This document shows positions 8,062 to 17,688 of a DNA stretch of 64,000 nt, one piece after another. The position numbers were made by a program, and so were the translations under genes. Within the stretch, counting starts at the first letter, position 1. Every line of letters begins with the position of its first letter. The notes beneath the pieces were generated by a model, which was given only the letters and a program-made list of their open reading frames with translations, made no database searches and was not told the DNA's origin. The DNA lies in NCBI GenBank assembly GCA_017443845.1, contig JAFSXX010000016.1, forward strand, positions 47,327-111,326, read 5' to 3'. This DNA is from Bacteroidales bacterium. Lineage in GTDB: Bacteria; Bacteroidota; Bacteroidia; Bacteroidales; UBA932.

Positions 8062-11000
8062 ATGAAAAAGATTATTTATTCATTAGTGATGCTGGTTGCT
8101 GTCGGCAGCCTCTTCACTTCTTGTATTGACCCTGAGGAGCCGCAGGGCGTCTATGAGCTCAGGCACGCAAAGGCTGAGTACATCCTCGCTCTGAAGGACC
8201 TCACCAACGGCCAGCAGGCAGTCCTTGAGGCAGAAGCTGCTTACAAGAACGCTCAGGCAGACGTTGAGAAAGCTAATGCAGCCCTCATCAACGCCCAGGT
8301 TACCGTTGAAGGTCTTAAGGCAGAAGGCGTAAAGCTTGACAATGAGGCCAAGAAGATCGCCAACGACGCTATGAAGATCGCTCTCGAACTCGAGAACGCA
8401 CGCTTGGCTAACGAGAACACCGCAGAGCTTGAGAGGCTCCAGAAGGAGAACGAGGCTCTCGCATCCGAGGTTGCTCTCCAGATTGCAAGGAACAATGCAG
8501 AGATCGCAAGGGTTCAGGATCAGGCAAAGGTTGACGCTGTCAAGGCTCAGGAAGCTCTCGCAGTCGCTAACGCTGACCTCCAGAACACTCTCGACAGCAT
8601 CGCAGCTTATGCAATGCTCCTCTCCGAGGATGAGGGTGCTGTTGTCGTCATCGCAACCCAGACCTATCTTGCAGCTCTCGATATATACAACAATGCTCTC
8701 GCTGACTACACCGAGCTCGTTGCACAGACCTATATCGACACCTACGATTCCAAGCACCTCAGCAAGGAATATCTGAAGCAGGAACTCGAGGATGCAAAGG
8801 CTGGTCTCGAGGCTGCAAAGGCTGCAAAGGAAGAGTACCTCGCAGTTGACGGCAAGGCAGAGTCCTGGAAGGCAGAGATCGACGCTCTCGAAGAGCAGAT
8901 CAAGGATCTTGAGAGGTCCAAGACCGAAGTCGTTGCAGAGCAGGCTTATGCAGAGTCCAAGTATCGTCAGTGCTTCGAGGCTTTCCGCGAGAAAGTTGAA
9001 GAACTCACAAAGGAATACATCGCTAAGTATATCGGTGTTGACGTAGAGCTCAATGCAGAGGTTGAACTCCCCAACAACAACTACTTCATCCTTGACCAGT
9101 TCGCTGATTACACCTATCCTTTCGTTGACGGTGGTATCCTCGACTTCTATACCGAGGACGGCAAGCTCTATATGACTGTCAATGCTGACTACGAGGATGT
9201 AGAGGGTGTTCTCTACAGCGAGCTCGAGCCCGTTGGTCTTAAGGAAATCATCGAAACCTTCCGCCGCGAGAAAGTTATCATCGACAACGAGGGTTACGAC
9301 AAGGTTCTTGCTGAAACCAAGCAGGCAAAGAAGGACGCTGACTCCATCTATTTCGCACACAAGGCTATCCTCGAGGCTGGTCTGATGGCTTACAAGCCCG
9401 TTGCTGACGCTAACGCAGCTCTGACTACCGCAAACGCAGCCCTGACAGCAGCTCAGGCAGCTTACAACAAGGCTAAGAACGACTCCGTAGCAGCAGAGAA
9501 GGCAGCCAAGGATGCATACAAGGCTGACACCACCGCAGCAGGCAAGGCATACAGGCAGGCTCTCGCAGATGCAGCCAAGGCTAAGGAAGACGCTTACAAG
9601 GCAGCTAAGGATGCCCAGAAGGCAGACAGCGCAGCTATCGCTACCGCAGCAAAAGAGTTCGCATACGATATCAACTACTTCTTCGGCACCATCGGTGGCG
9701 GCGACATGGATACCGCTAAGGTTTTCGCAGCTATCAAGAAGTACGCTGAGTTCATCTCCCAGTACAACACCAAGCAGGACACCATCTTCTACTACAACGG
9801 TCTCGACGCTGACAACAACCCTATCGTTGCTTCGAAGCCTATCCAGGACCTCACCCTTGATGATATGACCGCTACGGGTCTTGTCGGCAAGTATGCTTAC
9901 ACCGGCAATTTTATGCCTAACGAAGGTACCGTAGGTATTCCTGAGGCAGAGATCTTCGCTCACGTTATCCGTGTCCTCGTATACGACAACTCCTTCAACA
10001 AGAGCACCGATATCACCGCTGACAACCTCAAGGTTTATGTTGACGGTACCCTCACTCTTCTTACCGACCTCGCAGACGCAGCAGTCAGCGACACCGATCC
10101 TGACTATATTGCAGCCCTCGCAGCAGCTGACAAGGCTTATAACGACGCAGTCAAGGCTGCTAAGGATACTTATGATGACGCTCTTGCAGATGCTCTCGAT
10201 ACATACAACGGAGTTGTCGCAGCAGAGCACTCAAAGGTTGCTGACGCTCTCAGCAAGCTCAACGCAGCTAACGCAGCTGTCGCTACCGCTCAGACCAACC
10301 TCAAGAACGCAAAGGATGAGTTCTATGCAATCTATGACAGCTTCTGGGGCTACAACGACGGCACCCACACCGTAGCTAGCTACAGCGCAGGCACTGCATT
10401 CGCAGATCCCGCTGACTCCCTCACCGTTGTCTATACCGAGAAGACCTTCGTTGATCCCGACAACATCGTAAGGGTTAACATCTTCTCCGAGGAGCTTATG
10501 GCCGAGAACGAAGAGCTCGCTATCGCACTCTACAACCTCGGCTACGCACGTACTCCTTACTACTCGATGACCGACTTCTTCAACGATCCTACCCTCTCTT
10601 ACATCTTCTACAACGATCACTACAATGAGTTCTTCGACCGCTTCCTCTGGGATGCACGTCTTGAATTCCTCTCCCAGTATGAGACCAACCTCGCAACCCT
10701 CGACGCTCTCGAGGCAGCAGTAAATGAACTCTGCGAGGCATACGAGGCTAAGAAGGCCGAGATCGAGGCAGCTGAGGCTGAAATGAAGGCTGACGTCGCT
10801 GAACTTACCGGTTATCCCATCGAGATGCTCGAAGCTGATCCTTCTCTCGCATTCGCAGTTCTTGAGCAGGTTGTCTCAGTTGCAGCTCCCGGTTACTTCT
10901 TCGAAGACTTCATCGCAGACTTCGTAGATCCTCTCAACGGTATCTATGTTTACAACAACCTTCCTACCGGTCTCTTCGGCGAGCCCGAACCCGTCGGCGG

Positions 11001-11457
11001 CAAGATCCTCGAGGTTATGCAGGAGTGCATGAACGAGGAGACCTTCGGCGACTTCGCTACCAAGTATGCTGAGTGGATGAAGGCTGAGAAGGACATCCAG
11101 GGCCAGATCAACGACCTCACCAAGATCGTCGAGAAGCTCGATCCTCTCTACACCGCAGCTCTCAAGCTCGAGATCCCCGAGGAGATGGATGCAGCAGCCG
11201 TTGCTAACTACGACGAGCTCTACAAGGCTCTCATCGAGTACCTTGATGGAGAGATCGAAGACCTCGAGTTCGATATCTACGACCTCCAGAAGCTTATCGA
11301 CATCATGGAAGCAGGCGCAGACCGTATGACCGTCAATGCACAGCTCGCAGAGCAGAAGCTCGCTCACGCAGCAGAGAAGCTCGCAGTTGCAAAGACCAAC
11401 CTCGATGCAGCCAAGGCTACCTATGACGAAGTTATCGCTAAGTACCTCAACAAATAA
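8062..11457 (+). CDS. Giant alanine-rich coiled-coil lipoprotein, probably abundant at the cell surface
   Basis: 1131 residues from ATG 8062, chosen over the in-frame ATG at 8023 because it starts the signal sequence MKKIIYSLVMLVAVG directly. The signal ends in a lipobox (LFTSC), so the protein is lipid-anchored. Long heptad-like Ala/Lys/Glu/Asp segments (about residues 30-190, 250-340, 440-540, 670-760 and 1040-1130) alternate with three aromatic, acidic globular inserts (about 345-430, 545-660 and 775-1010). Ala codons are mostly GCA/GCT and Val often GTT, unlike most neighbours but like tsf and the ribosomal genes, which suggests very high expression. An outer-membrane barrel follows 39 bp later. 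I do not recognise the family; a structural or adhesive role is only a guess. Confidence 0.75.
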   Translation: MKKIIYSLVMLVAVGSLFTSCIDPEEPQGVYELRHAKAEYILALKDLTNGQQAVLEAEAAYKNAQADVEKANAALINAQVTVEGLKAEGVKLDNEAKKIANDAMKIALELENARLANENTAELERLQKENEALASEVALQIARNNAEIARVQDQAKVDAVKAQEALAVANADLQNTLDSIAAYAMLLSEDEGAVVVIATQTYLAALDIYNNALADYTELVAQTYIDTYDSKHLSKEYLKQELEDAKAGLEAAKAAKEEYLAVDGKAESWKAEIDALEEQIKDLERSKTEVVAEQAYAESKYRQCFEAFREKVEELTKEYIAKYIGVDVELNAEVELPNNNYFILDQFADYTYPFVDGGILDFYTEDGKLYMTVNADYEDVEGVLYSELEPVGLKEIIETFRREKVIIDNEGYDKVLAETKQAKKDADSIYFAHKAILEAGLMAYKPVADANAALTTANAALTAAQAAYNKAKNDSVAAEKAAKDAYKADTTAAGKAYRQALADAAKAKEDAYKAAKDAQKADSAAIATAAKEFAYDINYFFGTIGGGDMDTAKVFAAIKKYAEFISQYNTKQDTIFYYNGLDADNNPIVASKPIQDLTLDDMTATGLVGKYAYTGNFMPNEGTVGIPEAEIFAHVIRVLVYDNSFNKSTDITADNLKVYVDGTLTLLTDLADAAVSDTDPDYIAALAAADKAYNDAVKAAKDTYDDALADALDTYNGVVAAEHSKVADALSKLNAANAAVATAQTNLKNAKDEFYAIYDSFWGYNDGTHTVASYSAGTAFADPADSLTVVYTEKTFVDPDNIVRVNIFSEELMAENEELAIALYNLGYARTPYYSMTDFFNDPTLSYIFYNDHYNEFFDRFLWDARLEFLSQYETNLATLDALEAAVNELCEAYEAKKAEIEAAEAEMKADVAELTGYPIEMLEADPSLAFAVLEQVVSVAAPGYFFEDFIADFVDPLNGIYVYNNLPTGLFGEPEPVGGKILEVMQECMNEETFGDFATKYAEWMKAEKDIQGQINDLTKIVEKLDPLYTAALKLEIPEEMDAAAVANYDELYKALIEYLDGEIEDLEFDIYDLQKLIDIMEAGADRMTVNAQLAEQKLAHAAEKLAVAKTNLDAAKATYDEVIAKYLNK

Positions 11458-11496
11458 TTGAACTTGTAAGGTATTTTAATCTAAGACATCCATAAA

Positions 11497-12468
11497 ATGT
11501 TGAAGAGATTAAGCATATTACTAATAACGATCCTGATGGTTGTGCCCGCAGTGGCACAACCGCAGGAGAGTTGCGAATGTATGTATGCTCCAAAGAAAGG
11601 TCAGTTCCAGGTGAATTTATCTATGGGTCAGGGTCAGTTCTTCAACGACTTCAACGGCCTGTACTATCTTCTCCCCAACGCTGACGGCACCTCCCTCGGC
11701 CTGGGATTCCTTCCCAGCAACTATAAGGAGATCGCCGGCCTCGGAAACAACTACATTTCCGCGGATCTTTCGACATATGCCATCAATATCGGCTCCTTGA
11801 ACCTGAATGATCTGACGAACATTGCAGGCGTGCAGATGAAGTACTTCCTGACGAATCACATCGACATCAACCTCTCTGCCGCATACAACGTCAACCTTCA
11901 GCCTCACAAGGATTATATCGAGGGTGAGTATTACGGACTGGGCGTTCTCAAGGAGATGCTCAACGGCTACGATCCCACCGAGATTGCCAATATCGTAGGC
12001 GCTGGAGATACATATGCATCCAAAGCCATCCTCGGTGCAGTGACCCACAGTCTCTTCACCCAGCTCGGAGCAGACTATTACTTCGATGTACAGAACCCCC
12101 GCGTTCACCCGTACCTCGGTCTGTTCGGACAGTTCAAGATGGCAAGGGTGCAGGCTTACTACCCCTACACGGGACAGACCACCGAATATGACGTTACTGA
12201 GCCCGAGGCTCCTCTTATGAACGAGGACATCTCGATGTACCGTCCCCAGAATCGTGCTGGTCAGCTTCTCGGTTTCGGCGGAGGCCTCCTTGCAGGTGTT
12301 GAGTATTCGATTTCCGAAGGTCTGATCATCGGTATCGAAGTGGCTCCGGTCGCATATCAGTACACCCTTATGCACCTCAATGCACAGGGACAGGACGACT
12401 ACTATGCTTCCAACCACAACATCCGCGCATTTACAATGCCGCAGCTTAAATTTGGTATCAGGTTCTAA
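11497..12468 (+). CDS. Outer-membrane beta-barrel protein paired with the coiled-coil lipoprotein
   Basis: 323 residues, signal peptide 1-20 (VPAVAQ/PQ), then CECMYAPKKGQFQVNLSMGQGQFF, the start of an outer-membrane barrel with regular aromatic beta-strands. It ends KFGIRF, and a terminal aromatic residue is typical of BAM-assembled barrels. The 39-bp gap and shared strand suggest co-transcription with the large coiled-coil lipoprotein, so the barrel may anchor or accompany it; this is inference. A strong terminator lies just downstream. It resembles the general Bacteroidota barrel proteins of about 300 residues annotated only as outer-membrane proteins. Function is unknown. Confidence 0.75.
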   Translation: MLKRLSILLITILMVVPAVAQPQESCECMYAPKKGQFQVNLSMGQGQFFNDFNGLYYLLPNADGTSLGLGFLPSNYKEIAGLGNNYISADLSTYAINIGSLNLNDLTNIAGVQMKYFLTNHIDINLSAAYNVNLQPHKDYIEGEYYGLGVLKEMLNGYDPTEIANIVGAGDTYASKAILGAVTHSLFTQLGADYYFDVQNPRVHPYLGLFGQFKMARVQAYYPYTGQTTEYDVTEPEAPLMNEDISMYRPQNRAGQLLGFGGGLLAGVEYSISEGLIIGIEVAPVAYQYTLMHLNAQGQDDYYASNHNIRAFTMPQLKFGIRF

Positions 12469-12494
12469 TCGCGAAAGCGTACAGATATTTGAAA

Positions 12495-12520
12495 GGGCGT
12501 TCTTCGGAGCGCCCTTTTAT
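12495..12520 (+). terminator. Rho-independent terminator after the barrel gene
   Basis: GGGCGTTC (12495-12502), tetraloop TTCG, GAGCGCCC (12507-12514), then a T-rich run. The stable UUCG loop and eight-pair stem are typical. The convergent permease gene ends at 12517, so the element lies at the meeting point of two transcripts. Confidence 0.85.
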
Positions 12521-13737
12521 TTTGTCAGAGCTTCTGCCGGCTGCAGGCCTGAAGCCAGGGAGGCGGGAGCCAGGCCCGATATCGTTCCGATAAAAAGGGC
12601 TATTCCCATCGCGGAGGCTGCAATGCTCCAGGATACGGAGAGATCCATTACCGAAGAGGGTATAAGGGCGCAGAGAGCGACAACCAGCAGCACACCCGCG
12701 GCGGCTCCGGAGAGCGAGAGAAACGCCGCCTCGGAGAGATACTGGAACAATATGATCCCGTCCCCGGCTCCCAGGGCCTTTTGAAGGCCTATTTCGCGCG
12801 TTCTCTCCGATACGCTGACAAACATTATGTTCGCGATCCCAAAACCGCCTATAAGCAGCGAAAAGAGCCCTATAATCCATCCCACATTCGAGAGTGTGCG
12901 GAATATCGAGGAGACCTCGCCCGCGATGAAGGACATCCTGTTGACGGCGAAGCCTGCGTCGGAGCCATCGCAGGTGCGGCGGTATCTTTTAAGGAGCCGC
13001 GTCAGTTCGGCGGCCAGCTCCTTTTCCGAAACCCCTTCGCGGGGTTTTGCGGTGATGGTGGCCTTTCCCATTTCCAGGGAGGCGATTCCACGCGCCCAAA
13101 GGTAGGGCACGAGGAGGGCCCCGTCGATATCACCCAGAATGCTGACCGAATTGAGCCCGCTTTCCTTGAGCCTGCCGGCAACGGGGATCCTTACGCCCCC
13201 GACCTCGGCCGTCGAGGCGCCACGGAGATCCGCCGAAGCCCCCGCGATGGCCGCCGCCGCCCCCCGGGAGAGCTCCGAAGGGAGGAAATCGCGCCCCTCG
13301 CAGAGGGGATTCGCAACCGCGCAGCGCCAATTCTCCGAAACGCCGATTACCTTTCCGTCGGCGAATGAGGCGGAGAATGTCATCAGGGCCGCGGAGCGAC
13401 AGTGTTCCCTGAGGAACATATACTCCCGGTAGGTGGGCTCGGGCCTTCCGATGTATTTCCACCAGCGGAAGAGCCCGTTCTCGTCCAGATCGGGCTCCAA
13501 CGGCATTTTTTCGATAAAGACGATATCGCTTCCGAAGCTTTCCATCCCTTCGCGGAGGCTCCTTTGGAGCGAATCGAACAGCGTCATCGAGGCTACGATG
13601 CAGAATATCCCGATGCTTACCCCTGCCAGGGAGAGCAGCGTCCTGACCCGGTCGTTTCCGAGGCTCCCCGCTACGAATATGATACTCTCTCCGGCTATCC
13701 TCGCACGGATGCCGGCCTTTCCCTTCAATCCCTTCAT
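12517..13737 (-). CDS. ABC transporter permease of the MacB/FtsX family (orphan)
   Basis: 406 residues. One N-terminal helix (about residues 32-52, LLSLAGVSIGIFCIVASMTLF), a periplasmic MacB-PCD-like domain of about 220 residues, then three C-terminal helices (about 288-310, 338-360, 375-395) with the FtsX signature SERTREIGLQKALGA. Such permeases work in pairs with an ATPase to drive mechanical work on the envelope or export of lipoproteins, peptides or drugs. No ATPase gene is adjacent. It lies 9 bp downstream of mutS and is probably read from the mutS transcript, although there is no functional link. Substrate unknown. Confidence 0.85.
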   Translation of the reverse strand: MKGLKGKAGIRARIAGESIIFVAGSLGNDRVRTLLSLAGVSIGIFCIVASMTLFDSLQRSLREGMESFGSDIVFIEKMPLEPDLDENGLFRWWKYIGRPEPTYREYMFLREHCRSAALMTFSASFADGKVIGVSENWRCAVANPLCEGRDFLPSELSRGAAAAIAGASADLRGASTAEVGGVRIPVAGRLKESGLNSVSILGDIDGALLVPYLWARGIASLEMGKATITAKPREGVSEKELAAELTRLLKRYRRTCDGSDAGFAVNRMSFIAGEVSSIFRTLSNVGWIIGLFSLLIGGFGIANIMFVSVSERTREIGLQKALGAGDGIILFQYLSEAAFLSLSGAAAGVLLVVALCALIPSSVMDLSVSWSIAASAMGIALFIGTISGLAPASLASGLQPAEALTK

Positions 13738-13746
13738 AATCTCCTT

Positions 13747-16374
13747 CTACAGTCCTGTCTTCTTTTTGAGTTCCCTTATAAGATCGAATGCGTCCAGCGG
13801 CGACATACGGTTGATATCCGCATTCCTGAGTTGTTCCTTGATATCGAGCAGCAGCGGGTCGTCGAGCTGGTACAACGACAATTGTACGGGCTGCTGCCTT
13901 TGTGCGGGGGCGTTCTGCGCCGAATCCCTGAGCGATTCGAGTTCCCGGAGCTTGCGCTCGGCCCCGACCACCACGTTGGAGGGCATTCCTGCGAGCCTTG
14001 CCACGTGGATTCCGAAGCTGTGCGCGACGCCGCCCTTGCAGAGTTTGCGCAGGAAGATGACCTTGCCGTCCACCTCCTTGACGGAGATGTGGTAGTTGCG
14101 GACCCTCTTGTAGAGTTCCTCGAGTTCGTTGAGCTCGTGGTAGTGGGTGGCGAAGAGGGTCTTTGGATGGGGCTCGGCCGCCGATGCCTTTGCGTGGGTG
14201 CCGTGGAGGTATTCGACGATGGACCAGGCGATGGACATTCCGTCGAACGTGGAGGTTCCTCGGCCAATCTCGTCGAGCAGCACGAGGGAGCGCTCCGAAA
14301 GGTTGTTCAGGATGGTGGCGGTTTCGAGCATCTCCACCATAAAGGTCGATTCTCCGCGGGAAATGTTGTCGCTCGCCCCGACCCTGGTGAAAATTTTGTC
14401 CACAATGCCTATTTTCGCGGCTTTTGCGGGCACGAAGCATCCTGTCTGGGCCAACAGCACGATCAGGGCGGTCTGCCTTAAAAAGGCCGATTTTCCGGCC
14501 ATATTGGGACCGGTGAGGATGATGATCTGCTGGTCGGCGTTGTCGAGCATCAGGTCGTTGGCCACGAATTCCTCCCCGGGTGCCATCATAGTCTCGATGA
14601 CGGGGTGGCGCCCCTCTTTTATCTCTATCCTGAGCGAGTCGTTGATCTCGGGACGGCAGTAGTTGTTCTCCCTGGCCAGGTATCCGAATCCGGCGAGGCA
14701 GTCGAGCTCGGCCACGGCCGCGGCGTCGGCCTGCAGGGCGGGGATCTCTTTCTGGATCTCCCCCACGAGGGCGGCGTAGAGGGAGGCCTCTATCTGGAGG
14801 ATGCGCTCCTCCGCGCCGAGAATCTTCTCCTCATATTCCTTGAGTTCCTGCGTTATGTAGCGCTCGGCGTTGACCAGGGTCTGCTTGCGGATCCAGTCGG
14901 CTGGCACTTTGTCCCTGTAGAGGTTGCGGACCTCGAAGTAATAGCCGAAAACGTTGTTGTAGCCTATCTTGAGCGAGGGTATGGCGGTGGCGTCCTTCTC
15001 CCGCTGCTGGATATCGAGCAGTATCTGCTTGCCGTTGTGCATTACGTCGCGGATGGAGTCGAGCTCTTCGGAGACGCCGGGGGCAATGACGTCGCCCTTG
15101 CCTATCTGGGCGGCGGTTTCGGGGAGGATGGTCTTCTGGATCCTGGCGCGAAGGTCGCCGCAGCGGTTCATCCTCGCCGCGAAACGTTCCACGGGGGTTC
15201 CGGGCAGAAGGTCGCATATCGCCGCTATGCCGCCGAGCCCGCGGGCGAGCTGAAGGGCCTCCCTCGGGGCGAGTTTGCCTGCCGCCGCACGGGAGATAAT
15301 TCGCTCCATATCGCCGATATCGCCGATCGCCTGCCGCACACCGGAGTTCAGGTTCTCGTCGTTGAGAAATGCCTCCACGATATCCTGGCGCGCCTTGATG
15401 GCATCGGGGCTCTTGAGGGGCATAGCGAGCCAGCTGCGCAGCAGCCGGGCGCCCATCGGGGAGCAGCATTTGTCCACCACCTGGAGCAGCGAGACGCCTT
15501 CGGCTCCGGCCAGGGAGTTGAAAACCTCGAGATTGCGCACCGTGAAGCGGTCCATCCAGACGAAGTCGCCCTGGTCGATGCGGGAGATGGAGCGGATGTG
15601 GCCGAGGTCGGTGTGGCGGGTCATCTCGAGATAGAAAAGTATGGCACCCGCGGCCGTTACGCCGAGCTCCATCCCTTCCACTCCGAAGCCTTTGAGGGTG
15701 TCGGTGCCGAGCTGTCCGGCGAGTTTCCGGTAGCACGATTCGTGGACGAACGCCCATTCGTCCATCGAGGTGACGTAGCAGCGCTGTCCGAAGCGGTTGC
15801 GGAAACCCTCCACATAACTGCGTTCCACGAGGAACTCTTTGGGCGAGAAGTCGGAGAGCAGGATATCGATGTAGTCGATTGAGCCTTCAGCGATTTTGAA
15901 TGTGCCGGTAGAGATATCCAGGAATGCGATTCCCGCGCTGGCCTGGGAGTCCCGGCAGTTGCTCTCGAAGGCTACGGCCGCCAGGAAGTTGTTCTCCTTC
16001 TGGTTGAGCAGGGTGTCGTTGAAGGCGACTCCCGGGGTGACGAGTTCGGTGACCCCGCGCCTGACCAGTTTCTTGGTGAGCTTCGGGTCCTCCAGCTGGT
16101 CGCAGACTGCGACTTTGTAGCCGGCCCTCACGAGTTTCGGGAGATAGGATTCCAGGGCGTGGTGAGGAACGCCGGCCATCGGGATGTAGTTGCCGTTGCC
16201 GGCGGTTCTCTTGGTGAGGACGATTCCGAGCACCTTGCTCGAGTTTATGGCGTCCTCGCCGTAGGTTTCATAGAAGTCTCCGACACGGTACAGCAGCATT
16301 GCGTCCGGGTATTGCGCCTTTACCTGGAAGAAGTGTTTCAGCATCGGGGACTCGCCCTGTTTCTTTTCGCTCAT
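13747..16374 (-). CDS. mutS: DNA mismatch repair protein MutS
   Basis: 875 residues, a normal length. MutS recognises mispairs and small loops and starts methyl-independent repair with MutL. The mismatch-probing Phe-x-Glu motif is present in GDFYETYGEDA (F34-Y-E36). The connector and lever domains follow, then the ATPase with Walker A GPNMAGKSAFLRQ, Walker B-type LVLLDEIGRGTSTFDG and the H-loop FATHYHELNEL. A C-terminal region ends with helices near ELKKKTGL. The start at 16374 places the mismatch-binding domain at the usual distance. A TAATTTTG box lies only 8 bp upstream, so the transcript would have a very short leader. Confidence 0.98.
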   Translation of the reverse strand: MSEKKQGESPMLKHFFQVKAQYPDAMLLYRVGDFYETYGEDAINSSKVLGIVLTKRTAGNGNYIPMAGVPHHALESYLPKLVRAGYKVAVCDQLEDPKLTKKLVRRGVTELVTPGVAFNDTLLNQKENNFLAAVAFESNCRDSQASAGIAFLDISTGTFKIAEGSIDYIDILLSDFSPKEFLVERSYVEGFRNRFGQRCYVTSMDEWAFVHESCYRKLAGQLGTDTLKGFGVEGMELGVTAAGAILFYLEMTRHTDLGHIRSISRIDQGDFVWMDRFTVRNLEVFNSLAGAEGVSLLQVVDKCCSPMGARLLRSWLAMPLKSPDAIKARQDIVEAFLNDENLNSGVRQAIGDIGDMERIISRAAAGKLAPREALQLARGLGGIAAICDLLPGTPVERFAARMNRCGDLRARIQKTILPETAAQIGKGDVIAPGVSEELDSIRDVMHNGKQILLDIQQREKDATAIPSLKIGYNNVFGYYFEVRNLYRDKVPADWIRKQTLVNAERYITQELKEYEEKILGAEERILQIEASLYAALVGEIQKEIPALQADAAAVAELDCLAGFGYLARENNYCRPEINDSLRIEIKEGRHPVIETMMAPGEEFVANDLMLDNADQQIIILTGPNMAGKSAFLRQTALIVLLAQTGCFVPAKAAKIGIVDKIFTRVGASDNISRGESTFMVEMLETATILNNLSERSLVLLDEIGRGTSTFDGMSIAWSIVEYLHGTHAKASAAEPHPKTLFATHYHELNELEELYKRVRNYHISVKEVDGKVIFLRKLCKGGVAHSFGIHVARLAGMPSNVVVGAERKLRELESLRDSAQNAPAQRQQPVQLSLYQLDDPLLLDIKEQLRNADINRMSPLDAFDLIRELKKKTGL

Positions 16375-16382
16375 AGCGAAGG

Positions 16383-16390
16383 CAAAATTA
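16383..16390 (-). promoter_or_regulatory. Candidate promoter -7 element of mutS
   Basis: Reads TAATTTTG on the minus strand, a TAnnTTTG match, only 8 bases before the mutS ATG. No correctly spaced TTTG is present upstream. If used, the mRNA would be almost leaderless. Confidence 0.4.
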
Positions 16391-16497
16391 CCAAATAATT
16401 TGTCAAAGCCCCTCCGCCAGCGTCAAAATTTAACCCCCCGGAGAATCGGATTTCGGACAATAAATCCGACATTAGCCTCTCTTTTGCCGTTTTTTCA

Positions 16498-16505
16498 TAA
16501 ATTTG
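16498..16505 (+). promoter_or_regulatory. Promoter -7 element (TAAATTTG) of the beta-lactamase-fold gene
   Basis: Perfect TAnnTTTG box. An in-frame TTG at 16503 lies inside this box and therefore cannot be the start codon; the ATG at 16527 is used instead. A TTTG at 16483-16486 is nearer than the usual spacing. Confidence 0.55.
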
Positions 16506-16526
16506 TCAAAAAAAGACAGGTTTCAG

Positions 16527-17687
16527 ATGTTCAAAAGAGTATCAATCATAGCCGCAGCGGCCCTGTTCCTGCTATCCGGTCTGCAGCTTGGGGCGCAGGG
16601 TTTCGACCGTGCGAAATTCGACGAGGCATTTATGCGCCTGACGCAGGAAATGGAGATCACCGGCACATCGGTAATCGTGCTCAAAGACAGCTCGGTGGCA
16701 TATTCCTGTTCGTTCGGCGAGAACGACCTTTCGGCCAAAATCCCCTTTACCGGCGAATCGTTCGTAAAGGCGGGCGAGGTCTCCTGCCCCGTAATCTCGA
16801 TAGCCATAATGCGGCTCGCGGACGAGGGCAAAGTGCTGCTCGACAAAGATGTATCCCGATATCTGGGATTCAGGCTCCGCAATCCGGAGTTTCCCGATAA
16901 TGCGATAACCCTCCGAATGCTCCTCACCCACACCTCTTCGCTTGCAGCCGAGGTGCCGTTCAATTCGATCGGGCAGTTCGACGCATCCGTGAATCCGGAC
17001 CTCTCCGCCGCATTCACTTCCCGCCGCCCCGGCTCGAAGTACCTGGAATCCCCCGCCGGATATGTGCTCGCCGCAGCGGTGGTGGAGAAGGTGACGGGAG
17101 AGCGGTTCGACGAATATGCCAGGAAGCATATCTTCGCTCCACTTGGGATAGAGGCATATTACGATCCCGCGGATATTCCCGAGGGAAAAAGGGCTGAAGG
17201 GTATCTCTGGAGCCTGCAAAACAAAGGTTATATGCCCAACCACAGGGCCTGGCTGCCGCTTGAGACCGGGAATTACATCCCCGGGGAGAGCACCTTCGGA
17301 CTGCATCCCCAGAACGGCCTGATCATATCGGTCGAGGGGCTTGCGAAACTGCTGCAGGTCGTGATGAATAACGGCAGGTACGTTGCCGGCAAAAGGCTCT
17401 ACAGCGCCGCAGGCGGCGTGGAACTGCTTCGCCAGCAGGCCGGCCGTATGAGGCAGGGACTTGCTTTCCAGTATAATACAACCGCGGTTCCCGACTATGT
17501 TATCGCCAATGCCGAAGGCTATTCGCGCGGGATGTCGGTTTGCCTCTACTTCAATGTGAAGGATAATGTGGCCCTCGTAGCGGTCTGCAACGGTGCGCAC
17601 GATCCCAAGCCCGACAGCGACGGCGTGATCGGCAACCACTTCAACCGCGAGATGCGCAATCTGTTCATTAAAAACCTGGTAGATTGA
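16527..17687 (+). CDS. Secreted serine-beta-lactamase-fold protein lacking catalytic residues (pseudo-enzyme)
   Basis: 386 residues from ATG 16527; signal peptide about 1-24. The fold of the class C beta-lactamase/D-Ala-D-Ala carboxypeptidase family is clear: IAIMRLADEGKVLLDKDVSR and LTHTSSL (135-139). The catalytic positions are changed. The expected SxxK reads E84-V-S-C87, the expected YxN in the PGxKxxYSN block reads E174-S-P176, and the C-terminal HTG/KTG region reads NAEG. The scaffold around each motif aligns residue by residue, so this is loss of function and not misalignment. It precedes rsmA by one base and probably shares its transcript. It may bind peptidoglycan or peptides without cleaving them; this is inference. 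Confidence 0.8.
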   Translation: MFKRVSIIAAAALFLLSGLQLGAQGFDRAKFDEAFMRLTQEMEITGTSVIVLKDSSVAYSCSFGENDLSAKIPFTGESFVKAGEVSCPVISIAIMRLADEGKVLLDKDVSRYLGFRLRNPEFPDNAITLRMLLTHTSSLAAEVPFNSIGQFDASVNPDLSAAFTSRRPGSKYLESPAGYVLAAAVVEKVTGERFDEYARKHIFAPLGIEAYYDPADIPEGKRAEGYLWSLQNKGYMPNHRAWLPLETGNYIPGESTFGLHPQNGLIISVEGLAKLLQVVMNNGRYVAGKRLYSAAGGVELLRQQAGRMRQGLAFQYNTTAVPDYVIANAEGYSRGMSVCLYFNVKDNVALVAVCNGAHDPKPDSDGVIGNHFNREMRNLFIKNLVD

Positions 17688-17688
17688 C

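Noticed and set aside
8083..10230. Open frame of about 700 codons opposite the coiled-coil lipoprotein
   Set aside because: Its Leu/Val/Cys-rich text is the complement of Ala/Glu/Asp/Lys codons in the sense gene. The promoter and lipobox support the plus strand.
16503..16526. TTG start for the beta-lactamase-fold gene
   Set aside because: The TTG is part of the promoter -7 box; ATG 16527 begins the signal peptide directly.
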